DNA of 64,000 nt from Sphingobacterium alkalisoli (GTDB lineage: Bacteria > Bacteroidota > Bacteroidia > Sphingobacteriales > Sphingobacteriaceae). Positions 1 through 7,946 of the stretch are shown here, piece after piece (position 1 is the stretch's first letter; each line of letters starts with the position of its first letter). Under the pieces are notes generated by a model. It was given only the letters and a program-made list of their open reading frames with translations, had not been told where the DNA came from and did no database searches. The translations under genes were made by a program, and so were the position numbers. The stretch covers positions 62,001 through 126,000 of the forward strand of contig NZ_SUKA01000001.1 of NCBI RefSeq assembly GCF_005049105.1, in the 5' to 3' direction.

Positions 1-130
1 TATCAACAGGAATTGGAGGCTTTACAGAAATCAAAGAGAAATAAGACGATCCAGACGCCACTTTTGGTCTTGTTCTAGGCGAAACGACGGTTTTTACGTA
101 TTATTGTGCGTAGGAACACGTCGTTAACAA
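1..130 (+). other. window edge; possible tail of an upstream gene, then a hairpin leader
   Basis: Two short reading frames enter from the left edge on the plus strand. Frame 1 ends with a stop at 76-78 and gives a charged tail starting YQQELEALQKSKRNK. Frame 3 ends at 42-44 and gives STGIGGFTEIKEK. Either could be the C-terminus of an upstream gene and I cannot decide between them. Further on, AACGACG at 83-89 pairs with CGTCGTT at 119-125, which could form a hairpin just before the next start codon. Confidence 0.25.
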
Positions 131-754
131 ATGGAAATTATATATTATAGCGACCTTTTAGGTACAATGGTTTTCGCCATCTCGGGAGCTATGGCTGCAA
201 ATCGCAACGGCATTGACATTTTCGGTGCTACTTTTACCGGATTTGTAACGGCAATCGGCGGCGGATCTTTGCGCGACATATTCCTGAATATTAGGCCGGT
301 ATGGGTCGAAGATGGAAATTACCTGATTGCGATCTTTATAGGTGTATTTATTTCAATAGTAGCCAACAAGCACTTAGACAAACTGGCGCGCACATTATCT
401 TTATTTGACGCGATCGGTATCGGTTTCTTTACCGTGGTGGGTGTCCAAAAATCATTATCCTACGGTAGCAGCGACATAGCCGCAATAATACTGGGTATGT
501 TTTCGGCAGCAATGGGCGGCGTGATACGCGATGTATTAATGAATGTAACACCATTGATATTGCGTAAAGAGATTTATGCTACAGCGTGTTTATCGGGAGC
601 CTTTCTCTTTGTCCTCTTACATAACTTCCATGTGGATAATGGTACAAATGCCTTTTTTAGTGCAGCGCTGGTATTTTTAATTCGGATATTGTCGGTCAAG
701 TTTAATTTATCCTTACCGTCTGTTACCCCAATTGAAAACAAAGACTTAAAGTAG
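131..754 (+). CDS. TRIC-type / UPF0126 family membrane protein (YadS/YicG-like)
   Basis: A 207-residue, strongly hydrophobic protein with about seven predicted membrane segments. It shows the internal duplication of the UPF0126 (TRIC channel-like) family: a first GGGSLRD motif near residues 43-49 and a second, GGVIRD, near 129-134, each inside a glycine-rich helix. Homologues form trimeric cation channels in the inner membrane; the physiological role in bacteria is poorly known, so ion conductance here is inference. The length is normal for the family. The 3' end overlaps the end of the convergent murF gene by 9 bases. No partner gene is evident. Confidence 0.85.
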   Translation: MEIIYYSDLLGTMVFAISGAMAANRNGIDIFGATFTGFVTAIGGGSLRDIFLNIRPVWVEDGNYLIAIFIGVFISIVANKHLDKLARTLSLFDAIGIGFFTVVGVQKSLSYGSSDIAAIILGMFSAAMGGVIRDVLMNVTPLILRKEIYATACLSGAFLFVLLHNFHVDNGTNAFFSAALVFLIRILSVKFNLSLPSVTPIENKDLK

Positions 755-2041
755 TTCCAATAATTTTTCGAAAGCCATCCCTCGCGAAGCCTTCAGTAAG
801 ATAAAACTCTCCGCAATAGTCGAGACTGCCGCCTTTGCTTCTTCGGTAGTTTGGTAGTATTCCCCTTCGGGTTCCTTTTGAGCATAGAAGGCTTCTCCTA
901 CAAAGATAAGTCGATCGACACGCAAAGACTTTGCCTGTGTAATAATTTTTTGATGCTCTGCATATGTATCGTCACCCATTTCAAACATATCACCTAATAT
1001 CACGACCTTACGATCCGCTTCCAATACCTTCATATTATCCAGAGCTGCGGACATACTACTCGCATTTGCATTGTAGAAATCCGCAATGACCGTGTTCTTG
1101 GTTGTTTTCGTAATCTGCGAACGATTATTTTTCGGAACATACCCCTCGACCCCCATATTAATAGAAATGGGAGATACATCAAAATGTAACCCCACTGCAA
1201 TAGCGGCCAAGATATTCTCGCTATTATACGATCCTGTGAGACTGGTAGATACTTCATAAATTGGGGTTGTATCCTTCATTTTCCAACTGATGGAAAGGTA
1301 GGGGTTAGCATGTAACAGCTTCCCGATTACATCATTTTGACCGGAAAAACCATAGCGCACGATTTTATTAAAGGTCCTCGTATTTACCATTTCCAGCAAT
1401 TCAGTGTTGTCGCTCTGTAAAAAGAGAATACCCCCGGATTCCTGAAGAAAATCATATAATTCTCCTTTCGCCTTTTTAACGCCTTCGAAGGAGCCAAAAC
1501 CTTCCAAATGCGCTTTTCCAACATTAGTGATGATTCCATGCGTGGGGCGTGCAATGTCACTTAACAAGGCAATCTCTCCCACATGATTTGCGCCCATTTC
1601 TATAATAGCCACCTCATGCCTGCTATCTATGGAAAGAAGGCTTAAGGGTACCCCAATATGATTATTTAAATTGCCTTGCGTCGAAAAGGTGTTATACTTC
1701 TGAGACAGGACTGCATACAATAGCTCTTTCGTTGTTGTTTTACCATTTGTTCCGGTGATACCGATAACCGGAATATTTAGCTGCGAGCGGTGATATTTCG
1801 CAAGATCTTGAAGTGTAGAAAGTACATCCTTCACGATAATATAATCATCTCCTTTATCGTACAGGGGTTCATCTATCACGACATACCGTGCTCCAGCAGC
1901 TAAGGCCTGCTCGGCAAATGCATTGCCATTAAAGTTAGCTCCCTTTAAGGCAAAGAAAATACTATCTGCTGCTATATTACGCGTATCTGTAGTGACTTTG
2001 GGAAACGCCTTATAAATATTGTAAAGTTGATCGATCTGCAT
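746..2041 (-). CDS. murF: UDP-N-acetylmuramoyl-tripeptide--D-alanyl-D-alanine ligase
   Basis: MurF adds D-Ala-D-Ala to UDP-MurNAc-tripeptide with ATP, the last cytoplasmic step of peptidoglycan precursor assembly. The 431-residue product has the Mur ligase order: a short N-terminal substrate domain, the ATP loop GITGTNGKTTTKE near residues 94-106, a central domain with NLNNHIGVPLSLL near 125-137, and a C-terminal domain with VILGDMFEMGD. The ATG at 2041 lies about 20 bases after a -7-like TACTTTTG (2061-2068), directly next to the terminator of the upstream gene. It is isolated here rather than inside the usual mur/fts cluster, as is common in Bacteroidetes. Confidence 0.95.
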   Translation of the reverse strand: MQIDQLYNIYKAFPKVTTDTRNIAADSIFFALKGANFNGNAFAEQALAAGARYVVIDEPLYDKGDDYIIVKDVLSTLQDLAKYHRSQLNIPVIGITGTNGKTTTKELLYAVLSQKYNTFSTQGNLNNHIGVPLSLLSIDSRHEVAIIEMGANHVGEIALLSDIARPTHGIITNVGKAHLEGFGSFEGVKKAKGELYDFLQESGGILFLQSDNTELLEMVNTRTFNKIVRYGFSGQNDVIGKLLHANPYLSISWKMKDTTPIYEVSTSLTGSYNSENILAAIAVGLHFDVSPISINMGVEGYVPKNNRSQITKTTKNTVIADFYNANASSMSAALDNMKVLEADRKVVILGDMFEMGDDTYAEHQKIITQAKSLRVDRLIFVGEAFYAQKEPEGEYYQTTEEAKAAVSTIAESFILLKASRGMAFEKLLELL

Positions 2042-2060
2042 AGCCTCTTAATTGATAAAA

Positions 2061-2068
2061 CAAAAGTA
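2061..2068 (-). promoter_or_regulatory. -7 promoter element of murF (TACTTTTG)
   Basis: On the minus strand this octamer matches the Bacteroidetes -7 consensus TAnnTTTG. It abuts the terminator stem at 2069-2115, so the region where the -33 element should lie is inside that hairpin; no TTG is obvious at the right distance. Confidence 0.5.
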
Positions 2069-2115
2069 AACATAAAAAGGAGCATTATTTTCTAAATAAT
2101 GCTCCTTTTTATGTT
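2069..2115 (-). terminator. 21-bp perfect hairpin ending the SMP-30-like gene
   Basis: The arms at 2069-2089 and 2095-2115 are perfectly complementary, with a 5-base loop. The outer arms hold the A and T runs of an intrinsic terminator. It lies 9 bases after the SMP-30-like stop codon and directly upstream of the murF -7 box. Confidence 0.85.
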
Positions 2116-2124
2116 GACATCCTT

Positions 2125-2949
2125 CTACTTAAGTTTATAGGCGATCACGCTATTACTATTAAAGGTAGGGATATACAGAATCTTCTCCTTGGGGTTATAT
2201 CCGAGGTCGGCTGTATTCATGCTTCCCTGTACATCCATCATTTTCTGAAAAGATCCGTCTGCACGCACATAATAAACGATACCTGGCCAGCAGGTAACTA
2301 AAAAATCGCCATTTCCTACAGGTTCTAGTCCATCTCCACCCTTCTCAAATCCAGTAGCAACAACCGTCTTATTTTTATTGGAATCTATCTTCCACAACTC
2401 CGGTCCAGCCAGCGCATATAAGCTGTTATCTAAAAATTTGAGTCCATTTACCGACGGAACATTTTCCATATATAAGGTATATTTAAATCCCTTGATTTGG
2501 AATATTTTGTTTTGTCGGGTATCAGAAACGTATACGACACCATTATCATCCACGGTTACATCATTTAAGAAGGTCGATTCTGCTATCTCAATTTCATTTA
2601 TTATATTTCCGCTGATGACATCGACGACCACAACGGAACTAATATCTGCAATGTACAACAGATCGCGGTACAAAGCCAGACCTTTGGGGGCATTTAGCCC
2701 AGTTATCCAATCTACTTGCTTAAGCGACCCGTCAAGGTTTAAAATCGCGACACCTCCTTGGCCATCTTTCGCTGTTCCCTCTCCATCGATTAAGGAAACG
2801 TATAATTCATTTTTCTCGGGAACAAATAGCACGGATTCCGGAACAGGTAATTGATCTTTCGATTCCCATAACTTATCCAATGACTTCTGTTGTGCGCTAA
2901 GTCCTTGCATGAATAGCGCGGTAAATAATATACTGATTAACTGTTTCAT
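2125..2949 (-). CDS. secreted SMP-30/gluconolactonase-like beta-propeller protein
   Basis: A 274-residue protein with a clear signal peptide (about residues 1-19, ending LSAQQ), so probably periplasmic. The rest consists of repeated blades with hydrophobic strands of the form LYVSLID, LYIADIS and VVYVSDT. The pattern PESV near the start, NAPKGL and FLNDVTVDDNG resembles the metal-binding Glu/Asn/Asp positions of SMP-30/gluconolactonase propellers. The substrate is unknown. A sugar lactone would fit the nearby uronate genes, but the gene faces away from them and ends in its own terminator, so the link is speculative. Confidence 0.7.
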   Translation of the reverse strand: MKQLISILFTALFMQGLSAQQKSLDKLWESKDQLPVPESVLFVPEKNELYVSLIDGEGTAKDGQGGVAILNLDGSLKQVDWITGLNAPKGLALYRDLLYIADISSVVVVDVISGNIINEIEIAESTFLNDVTVDDNGVVYVSDTRQNKIFQIKGFKYTLYMENVPSVNGLKFLDNSLYALAGPELWKIDSNKNKTVVATGFEKGGDGLEPVGNGDFLVTCWPGIVYYVRADGSFQKMMDVQGSMNTADLGYNPKEKILYIPTFNSNSVIAYKLK

Positions 2950-3339
2950 ATTAATTCATTATTTCGTGAGCTCGCAAGCTCGGTTATTCATCAATTACGT
3001 TAGATTCTCGATTCCATTATGTTCCGATCGAAATGACGGTTTAACCCTTTTTAAATAAACTTCGGTTTACCTTTTAACGGCCGTGGAATATTTCTCCCTT
3101 ATAACGAGCATCTATACTTTTATGGTGCTCGCGTTGCTTCTAGGACATTCGCACCGATGTACTTGTCTCTATCAATATCGCATCGCACCCGATGTTTGGA
3201 TAAAAATAGCCAAATTAAACGGTAACGTCAAATTCAACCTCCTTATACCTAACACAATTCCTTCGCTATCGTTTGCGTAAAAATCACTTCGAACTTCTAA
3301 TAAAATTGGTTAGCATTGTATATCCAATATAATGTCTCT
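2950..3339. other. 390-base intergenic region between divergent genes
   Basis: The region separates the SMP-30-like gene (leftward) from uxaB (rightward) and must hold both promoters. A small inverted repeat GAGCT-CGCA-AGCTC lies near 2969-2982. The sequence CGGTTT recurs near 3029 and 3063. An imperfect palindrome CATTGTATATCCAATATAATG lies near 3314-3334, just before the chosen uxaB start. A 65-codon frame at 3083-3280 has no family resemblance and I do not call it a gene. No clear TAnnTTTG box is present; the closest is TAAAATTG near 3301. Confidence 0.4.
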
Positions 3340-4800
3340 ATGTATTTAAATCATAAAAATCTAGTTTCAATAACAAATGCTGCAGTTGAGAAACCAACTG
3401 AAAAGATTCTAAATCTTCCTGAAAAAATAATCCAATTTGGTACGGGCGTGCTATTGCGCGGCCTGCCCGACTATTTTGTTGACAAAGCAAATAAAAAGGG
3501 GATTTTTAATGGCCGAATTATCGTTGTTAAATCTACTTCTTCGGGTGGCGTAGACGCTTTTAAGGATCAGGACAATCTATACACGACCTGTATTAAGGGG
3601 ATCAGCAAAGGAGAGATTGTTGAAGAGAATATCATCAATGCTTCTATCAGTCGTGTGCTATCCGCGCGAGAAGAATGGAATGAAATACTAACGACTGCAG
3701 CCAGTCCAGCTATTGAAGTGATTATTTCGAATACCACCGAAGCGGGAATCGTGGAAAGCAATGATAATATTAACGATGCCCCACCGACGTCATTTCCCGG
3801 CAAACTGCTATCGTACTTATATGCGCGCTACAACGCGTTTGGCGGAGATTTGACCAAAGGATTAATTATTTTACCAACGGAGCTTATTTCTAACAATGGC
3901 GATGTACTAAAAAAATATACCATTTCCCTAGCGCAAAAAAACAATCTAGAAGATGCGTTTATTCATTGGCTAAAAGCTGCTAATACGTTTTGTAATACGC
4001 TGGTTGACCGCATTGTACCTGGGAAGTTTGTCGACGAGAGTTTAGGGTACAAGGATGACCTTATGATTATGGCGGAACCCTTCACCTTATGGGCCATTGA
4101 AGCCAGCGATCCAAAAGTGAAAGAAATTCTGAGCTTTGCGACGGTAGATGCTGGTGTAGTCATTACCTCATCCGTCTATAAATTCAAAGAGCTTAAGCTT
4201 CGCTTATTAAACGGCTCACATACCTTTACCTGTGCATACGCTCTGCTACAAGGTTTTGTAACCGTAAAGGAAGCCATGGAAAATGCTTCTTTCAAAAAGT
4301 TTATCGAAGAACTGGCATTTAAGGAGATCGGTGCGGCTATCGAATCGGATGAAATAACCCGTGATGATATCAATGATTTTGCAAACAGTGTAATCGATCG
4401 CTTTAGCAATCCTTTCTTGGCACATCGATGGGAATCCATCTCCTTAAACTATACGTCAAAAATGGTGTTGCGAAATGTTCCCATTGTTGAAAAATGGTAT
4501 AGTAAATCAGATGATGTACCGAAGCATATTGCAACTGGATTCGCGGCATATATTGCACTTATGGACACCAAGAAAATGGACGATAAGTTCTTCACAAAAA
4601 TGGAAGACAATTCGTTTGCCCTCCAGGATGATCAAGCAGAAAAACTATATGATCATTGGCAAAATAAAGACACAGCTGTCGAACGCATTTTAGCTGATCA
4701 AGGAATTTGGGGTATCGATTTAACGTCGTTCCCGGGATTTTCAGAAGAAGTGCAAGTGCAAGTTAACGCAATTAAGAAAAATAATAAAACCGCGGTATAA
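3340..4800 (+). CDS. uxaB: tagaturonate reductase (altronate oxidoreductase)
   Basis: UxaB reduces D-tagaturonate to D-altronate with NADH in galacturonate catabolism. The protein has a Rossmann N-terminus (QFGTGVLLRG near residues 33-42, with IIVVKSTSSGG after it), the mannitol-dehydrogenase-family core with NGSHTFTCAYA, and the C-terminal ILADQGIWGIDLTSFPGF typical of UxaB. An in-frame TTG at 3316 would extend it by 8 residues, but the ATG at 3340 begins MYLNHKNL and gives a normal 486 residues. It is first in the uxaB-uxaA-uxaC series, with one base between its stop and the uxaA ATG, so the genes are almost certainly co-transcribed. Confidence 0.93.
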   Translation: MYLNHKNLVSITNAAVEKPTEKILNLPEKIIQFGTGVLLRGLPDYFVDKANKKGIFNGRIIVVKSTSSGGVDAFKDQDNLYTTCIKGISKGEIVEENIINASISRVLSAREEWNEILTTAASPAIEVIISNTTEAGIVESNDNINDAPPTSFPGKLLSYLYARYNAFGGDLTKGLIILPTELISNNGDVLKKYTISLAQKNNLEDAFIHWLKAANTFCNTLVDRIVPGKFVDESLGYKDDLMIMAEPFTLWAIEASDPKVKEILSFATVDAGVVITSSVYKFKELKLRLLNGSHTFTCAYALLQGFVTVKEAMENASFKKFIEELAFKEIGAAIESDEITRDDINDFANSVIDRFSNPFLAHRWESISLNYTSKMVLRNVPIVEKWYSKSDDVPKHIATGFAAYIALMDTKKMDDKFFTKMEDNSFALQDDQAEKLYDHWQNKDTAVERILADQGIWGIDLTSFPGFSEEVQVQVNAIKKNNKTAV

Positions 4801-4801
4801 G

Positions 4802-6442
4802 ATGAAATCACGCGTATTACGTATACATCCTAAAGACAATGTACTGGTTGCTCTTCAGGATTTGAAACAAGGGGAGACCATCACCTTTGAGGACAAGGTT
4901 TATACCCTGACAGAAGATATTCCTGCTAAACATAAATTTTTTACGCAGGACATGAACTTGCAAGACGAGATTTATATGTATGGTGTATTGGTTGGAAAGG
5001 CACAATATCCCATTCCGGTCGGTAGCATCATGAATACACAGAACACCAAACATGCAGTAGAACCCTATACCTATCGTCCGTATCAATACGATTGGCAGGC
5101 TCCAGATGTGTCCAAATTTGCAGGCAGTACGTTCAATGGATATTGGCGCAGCGATGGCCGCGTGGGCACAGCGAATTACTGGCTTTTTGTACCGACGGTC
5201 TTCTGTGAAAACAGAAATCTGGACGTCATAAAGGAGGCAATGCATAATGAGCTGGGATATACGGTAACTGATAAGTACAAGCGCTTCACACACAGTCTGA
5301 TCAGATATTATGAGCAGGGTGAAGATATCACCAACGTTGACTTTTCTGCGGATAGTACGGCACCAAGCGAACGATATTTTAAAAACATCGACGGCATCAA
5401 ATTTCTTAATCATCAGGGTGGTTGTGGCGGTATCCGTCAGGATGCAGCGGTACTCAGTAAATTACTAGCAGCCTATGCGGACCACCCCAATGTGGCAGGA
5501 GTGACTGTATTAAGCCTAGGCTGTCAAAACTTACAGGTTGCGGATTTTCAAAAAGATCTATTGGAACGTAACCCCGGTTTTGATAAACCCCTCTTTATTT
5601 TCGAACAACAACAATCTCAAAGCGAAGAGCAACTCATCAAAGAGGCTATAAAACAGACTTTCGCAGGCTTGATTGAAGCGAACAAATTAGCACGCAGCCC
5701 GGCACCAATCAGTAAACTGGTATTGGGTGTTAAATGTGGCGGAAGCGACGGTTTTAGTGGTATCAGCGCCAATCCAGCCGTCGGATATACCTCCGATTTA
5801 TTAGTCGGTTTAGGTGGTACGGTTTTATTGGCCGAATTTCCGGAATTGTGCGGCGCCGAGCAACAGCTTATTGACCGCACAAAAGATGAGCAAGCAGCAA
5901 AAAAGTTTATCAAATTGATGGGAGCCTATAGCGCTGCAGCCGAACAGGCTGGGTCAGGCTTCCACATGAACCCTTCACCCGGAAACATCAAAGACGGGTT
6001 GATCACAGATGCGATAAAAAGTAATGGCGCGGCAAAAAAAGGAGGTACCTCTCCAGTCGAAGATGTATTGGATTATACAGAACAGGCAATTAAGCCTGGA
6101 TTAAATTTAGTATGTACGCCTGGAAACGATGTAGAAGCTACCACCGGCAAGGCGGCATCTGGTGCGACACTCATTTTATTTACAACTGGATTGGGTACCC
6201 CCACGGGAAATCCGATCTGCCCAACGATCAAAGTATCAACCAATAAAGAGCTGACCCGTCGAATGAGCGACATTATCGATATCGACACAGGACCCGTAAT
6301 CGATGGTGAAAAAACCATCGAACAAATGGGAGAGGATATCTTAGCTTACTGCATCAAAGCGGCTAGTGGCGAAATTACACCAAAAGCAGTATTATTAAAT
6401 CAGGACGACTTCATCCCTTGGAAAAGAGGAGTGAGTTTATAA
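4802..6442 (+). CDS. uxaA: altronate dehydratase
   Basis: UxaA dehydrates D-altronate to 2-keto-3-deoxygluconate, an Fe/Mn-dependent reaction. The 546-residue protein has an N-terminal SAF-like domain (about residues 1-90), a linker, then the catalytic region with GGCGGIRQD near 203-211, SLGCQN near 239, VKCGGSDGFSGISANPA near 309-325, and the C-terminal FTTGLGTPTGNPICPTIK. The Gly/Cys-rich motifs are those of the UxaA/GarD family. It is somewhat longer than the E. coli enzyme, as in other Bacteroidetes. It starts one base after uxaB and is followed after 18 bases by uxaC. Confidence 0.95.
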   Translation: MKSRVLRIHPKDNVLVALQDLKQGETITFEDKVYTLTEDIPAKHKFFTQDMNLQDEIYMYGVLVGKAQYPIPVGSIMNTQNTKHAVEPYTYRPYQYDWQAPDVSKFAGSTFNGYWRSDGRVGTANYWLFVPTVFCENRNLDVIKEAMHNELGYTVTDKYKRFTHSLIRYYEQGEDITNVDFSADSTAPSERYFKNIDGIKFLNHQGGCGGIRQDAAVLSKLLAAYADHPNVAGVTVLSLGCQNLQVADFQKDLLERNPGFDKPLFIFEQQQSQSEEQLIKEAIKQTFAGLIEANKLARSPAPISKLVLGVKCGGSDGFSGISANPAVGYTSDLLVGLGGTVLLAEFPELCGAEQQLIDRTKDEQAAKKFIKLMGAYSAAAEQAGSGFHMNPSPGNIKDGLITDAIKSNGAAKKGGTSPVEDVLDYTEQAIKPGLNLVCTPGNDVEATTGKAASGATLILFTTGLGTPTGNPICPTIKVSTNKELTRRMSDIIDIDTGPVIDGEKTIEQMGEDILAYCIKAASGEITPKAVLLNQDDFIPWKRGVSL

Positions 6443-6460
6443 TTATAAAAACTATTGAAC

Positions 6461-7867
6461 ATGAAGAATTTTTTAGACGATAATTTCTTGCTACAGAGTA
6501 AAGTAGCAGAAGAATTATATCACACCTATGCTAAAAATCAACCTATTATAGATTACCATAACCATTTGATTCCTGATCAGATAGCTAACAACATCAATTT
6601 TGAAAATCTGACACAAGTGTGGTTATATGGTGATCATTATAAATGGCGGGCAATGCGAACAAATGGGGTTAATGAGCGATATATCACTGGAGATGCCACT
6701 GACTTTGAAAAGTTTCAAAAATGGGCAGAAACTGTGCCGTATACGATGCGGAACCCCTTGTATCATTGGACACACCTTGAATTGCAACGTTATTTTGGAA
6801 TTAGCACCCTACTAAACGGAGATACGGCTAAAGATATCTACGACGAAGCTTCTGCGAAACTCCGTACATCCGAATATGGTGTACGTGGTCTATTGCAAAA
6901 AATGAACGTCGAAGTCGTTTGTACAACAGATGATCCGATTGACTCGTTGGTATATCATCAGCAATTTGCTAAGGAGGGGGCTACGCTAAAAATGTTACCT
7001 GCTTTTCGTCCGGACAAGGCGATGAACTCCGACAATATAGCGGATTTGAATGCATACATTGCAAAATTAGAACAGGTTACCAATACTTCCATAGGTTCAC
7101 TGGATGAGTATTTGAGCGCGCTCAAACAACGTCACGATTTCTTTGCAGCCAATGGCTGTTCAGTATCTGATCATGGACTAGAACAAATCTATGCAGAAGA
7201 TTATACGAAAGACGAAATCACGGCTATTTTCAGCAAAATCCGCACAAATCAGGAAATCAGTTATTCGGAAAACCTCAAGTTTAAATCTGCCATGTTGATC
7301 TATTTTGCGGAATGGGATCATGAAAAAGGATGGGTACAGCAGTATCATCTTGGTGCACTTCGAAATAACAACACCAGACTATTGACCAAATTAGGTCCGG
7401 ATACGGGTTTTGACTCGATTGGGGATTTTAGCCAGGCAAGAGCATTATCCAAATTCTTAAACAGATTGGACACACAGGATAAACTTACAAAGACGATTAT
7501 CTACAATCTTAATCCGGCGGACAACGAATTGATCGCTACGATGATCGGTAACTTTAACGACGGATCGGTGGCCGGCAAGGTTCAGTTTGGATCAGCCTGG
7601 TGGTTTCTCGACCAAAAAGACGGCATGATCAAACAAATGAATACTCTTTCGAATATGGGTTTATTGAGCCGGCTTGTTGGCATGCTTACGGATTCCCGAA
7701 GTTTCCTTTCGTTTCCTAGACATGAATATTTCAGAAGGTTAGTTTGTAATCTTTTCGCGGAAGACGTGGTAAACGGCGAATTACCACATGATATGGAATG
7801 GATTGGGAAGCTTGTAGAAGATATCTGCTATAAAAACGCAAGAAACTATTTCAATTTTTACAAATAA
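6461..7867 (+). CDS. uxaC: uronate isomerase (glucuronate/galacturonate isomerase)
   Basis: UxaC interconverts galacturonate and tagaturonate, and glucuronate and fructuronate, the entry step of the pathway. The amidohydrolase-fold signature DYHNHL (metal His near residues 33 and 35) is followed by CTTDDPID, AFRPDKA, WDHEKGWVQQYHLGA and the C-terminal RNYFNFYK. Its 468 residues match the family. A TTG at 6455 would add two residues, but the ATG at 6461 is preferred. An inverted repeat without a T-run follows at 7871-7909, before the aldehyde dehydrogenase. No uronate transporter is in the operon. Confidence 0.95.
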   Translation: MKNFLDDNFLLQSKVAEELYHTYAKNQPIIDYHNHLIPDQIANNINFENLTQVWLYGDHYKWRAMRTNGVNERYITGDATDFEKFQKWAETVPYTMRNPLYHWTHLELQRYFGISTLLNGDTAKDIYDEASAKLRTSEYGVRGLLQKMNVEVVCTTDDPIDSLVYHQQFAKEGATLKMLPAFRPDKAMNSDNIADLNAYIAKLEQVTNTSIGSLDEYLSALKQRHDFFAANGCSVSDHGLEQIYAEDYTKDEITAIFSKIRTNQEISYSENLKFKSAMLIYFAEWDHEKGWVQQYHLGALRNNNTRLLTKLGPDTGFDSIGDFSQARALSKFLNRLDTQDKLTKTIIYNLNPADNELIATMIGNFNDGSVAGKVQFGSAWWFLDQKDGMIKQMNTLSNMGLLSRLVGMLTDSRSFLSFPRHEYFRRLVCNLFAEDVVNGELPHDMEWIGKLVEDICYKNARNYFNFYK

Positions 7868-7870
7868 TAC

Positions 7871-7909
7871 AACAAGGTGCTCAACATATCACCTGTCGAG
7901 CACCTTGTT
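7871..7909 (+). terminator. stem-loop between uxaC and the GapN-like gene
   Basis: AACAAGGTGCTC at 7871-7882 is perfectly complementary to GAGCACCTTGTT at 7898-7909, with a 15-base loop. No T-run follows, and I see no -7 box between it and the next ATG at 7947. It may therefore be a partial terminator or an mRNA-stabilising element rather than a full stop. Confidence 0.6.
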
Positions 7910-7946
7910 AACTTGAGCATACAATCATCAAACAACTAAACTTATT

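Noticed and set aside
1030..1257. Frames antisense or out of frame within longer genes
   Set aside because: They are shadow frames of well-supported genes and show no signal of their own.
3083..3280. 65-codon frame upstream of uxaB
   Set aside because: No family resemblance or signal, and it lies in the region that must hold two promoters; consistent with a chance frame.
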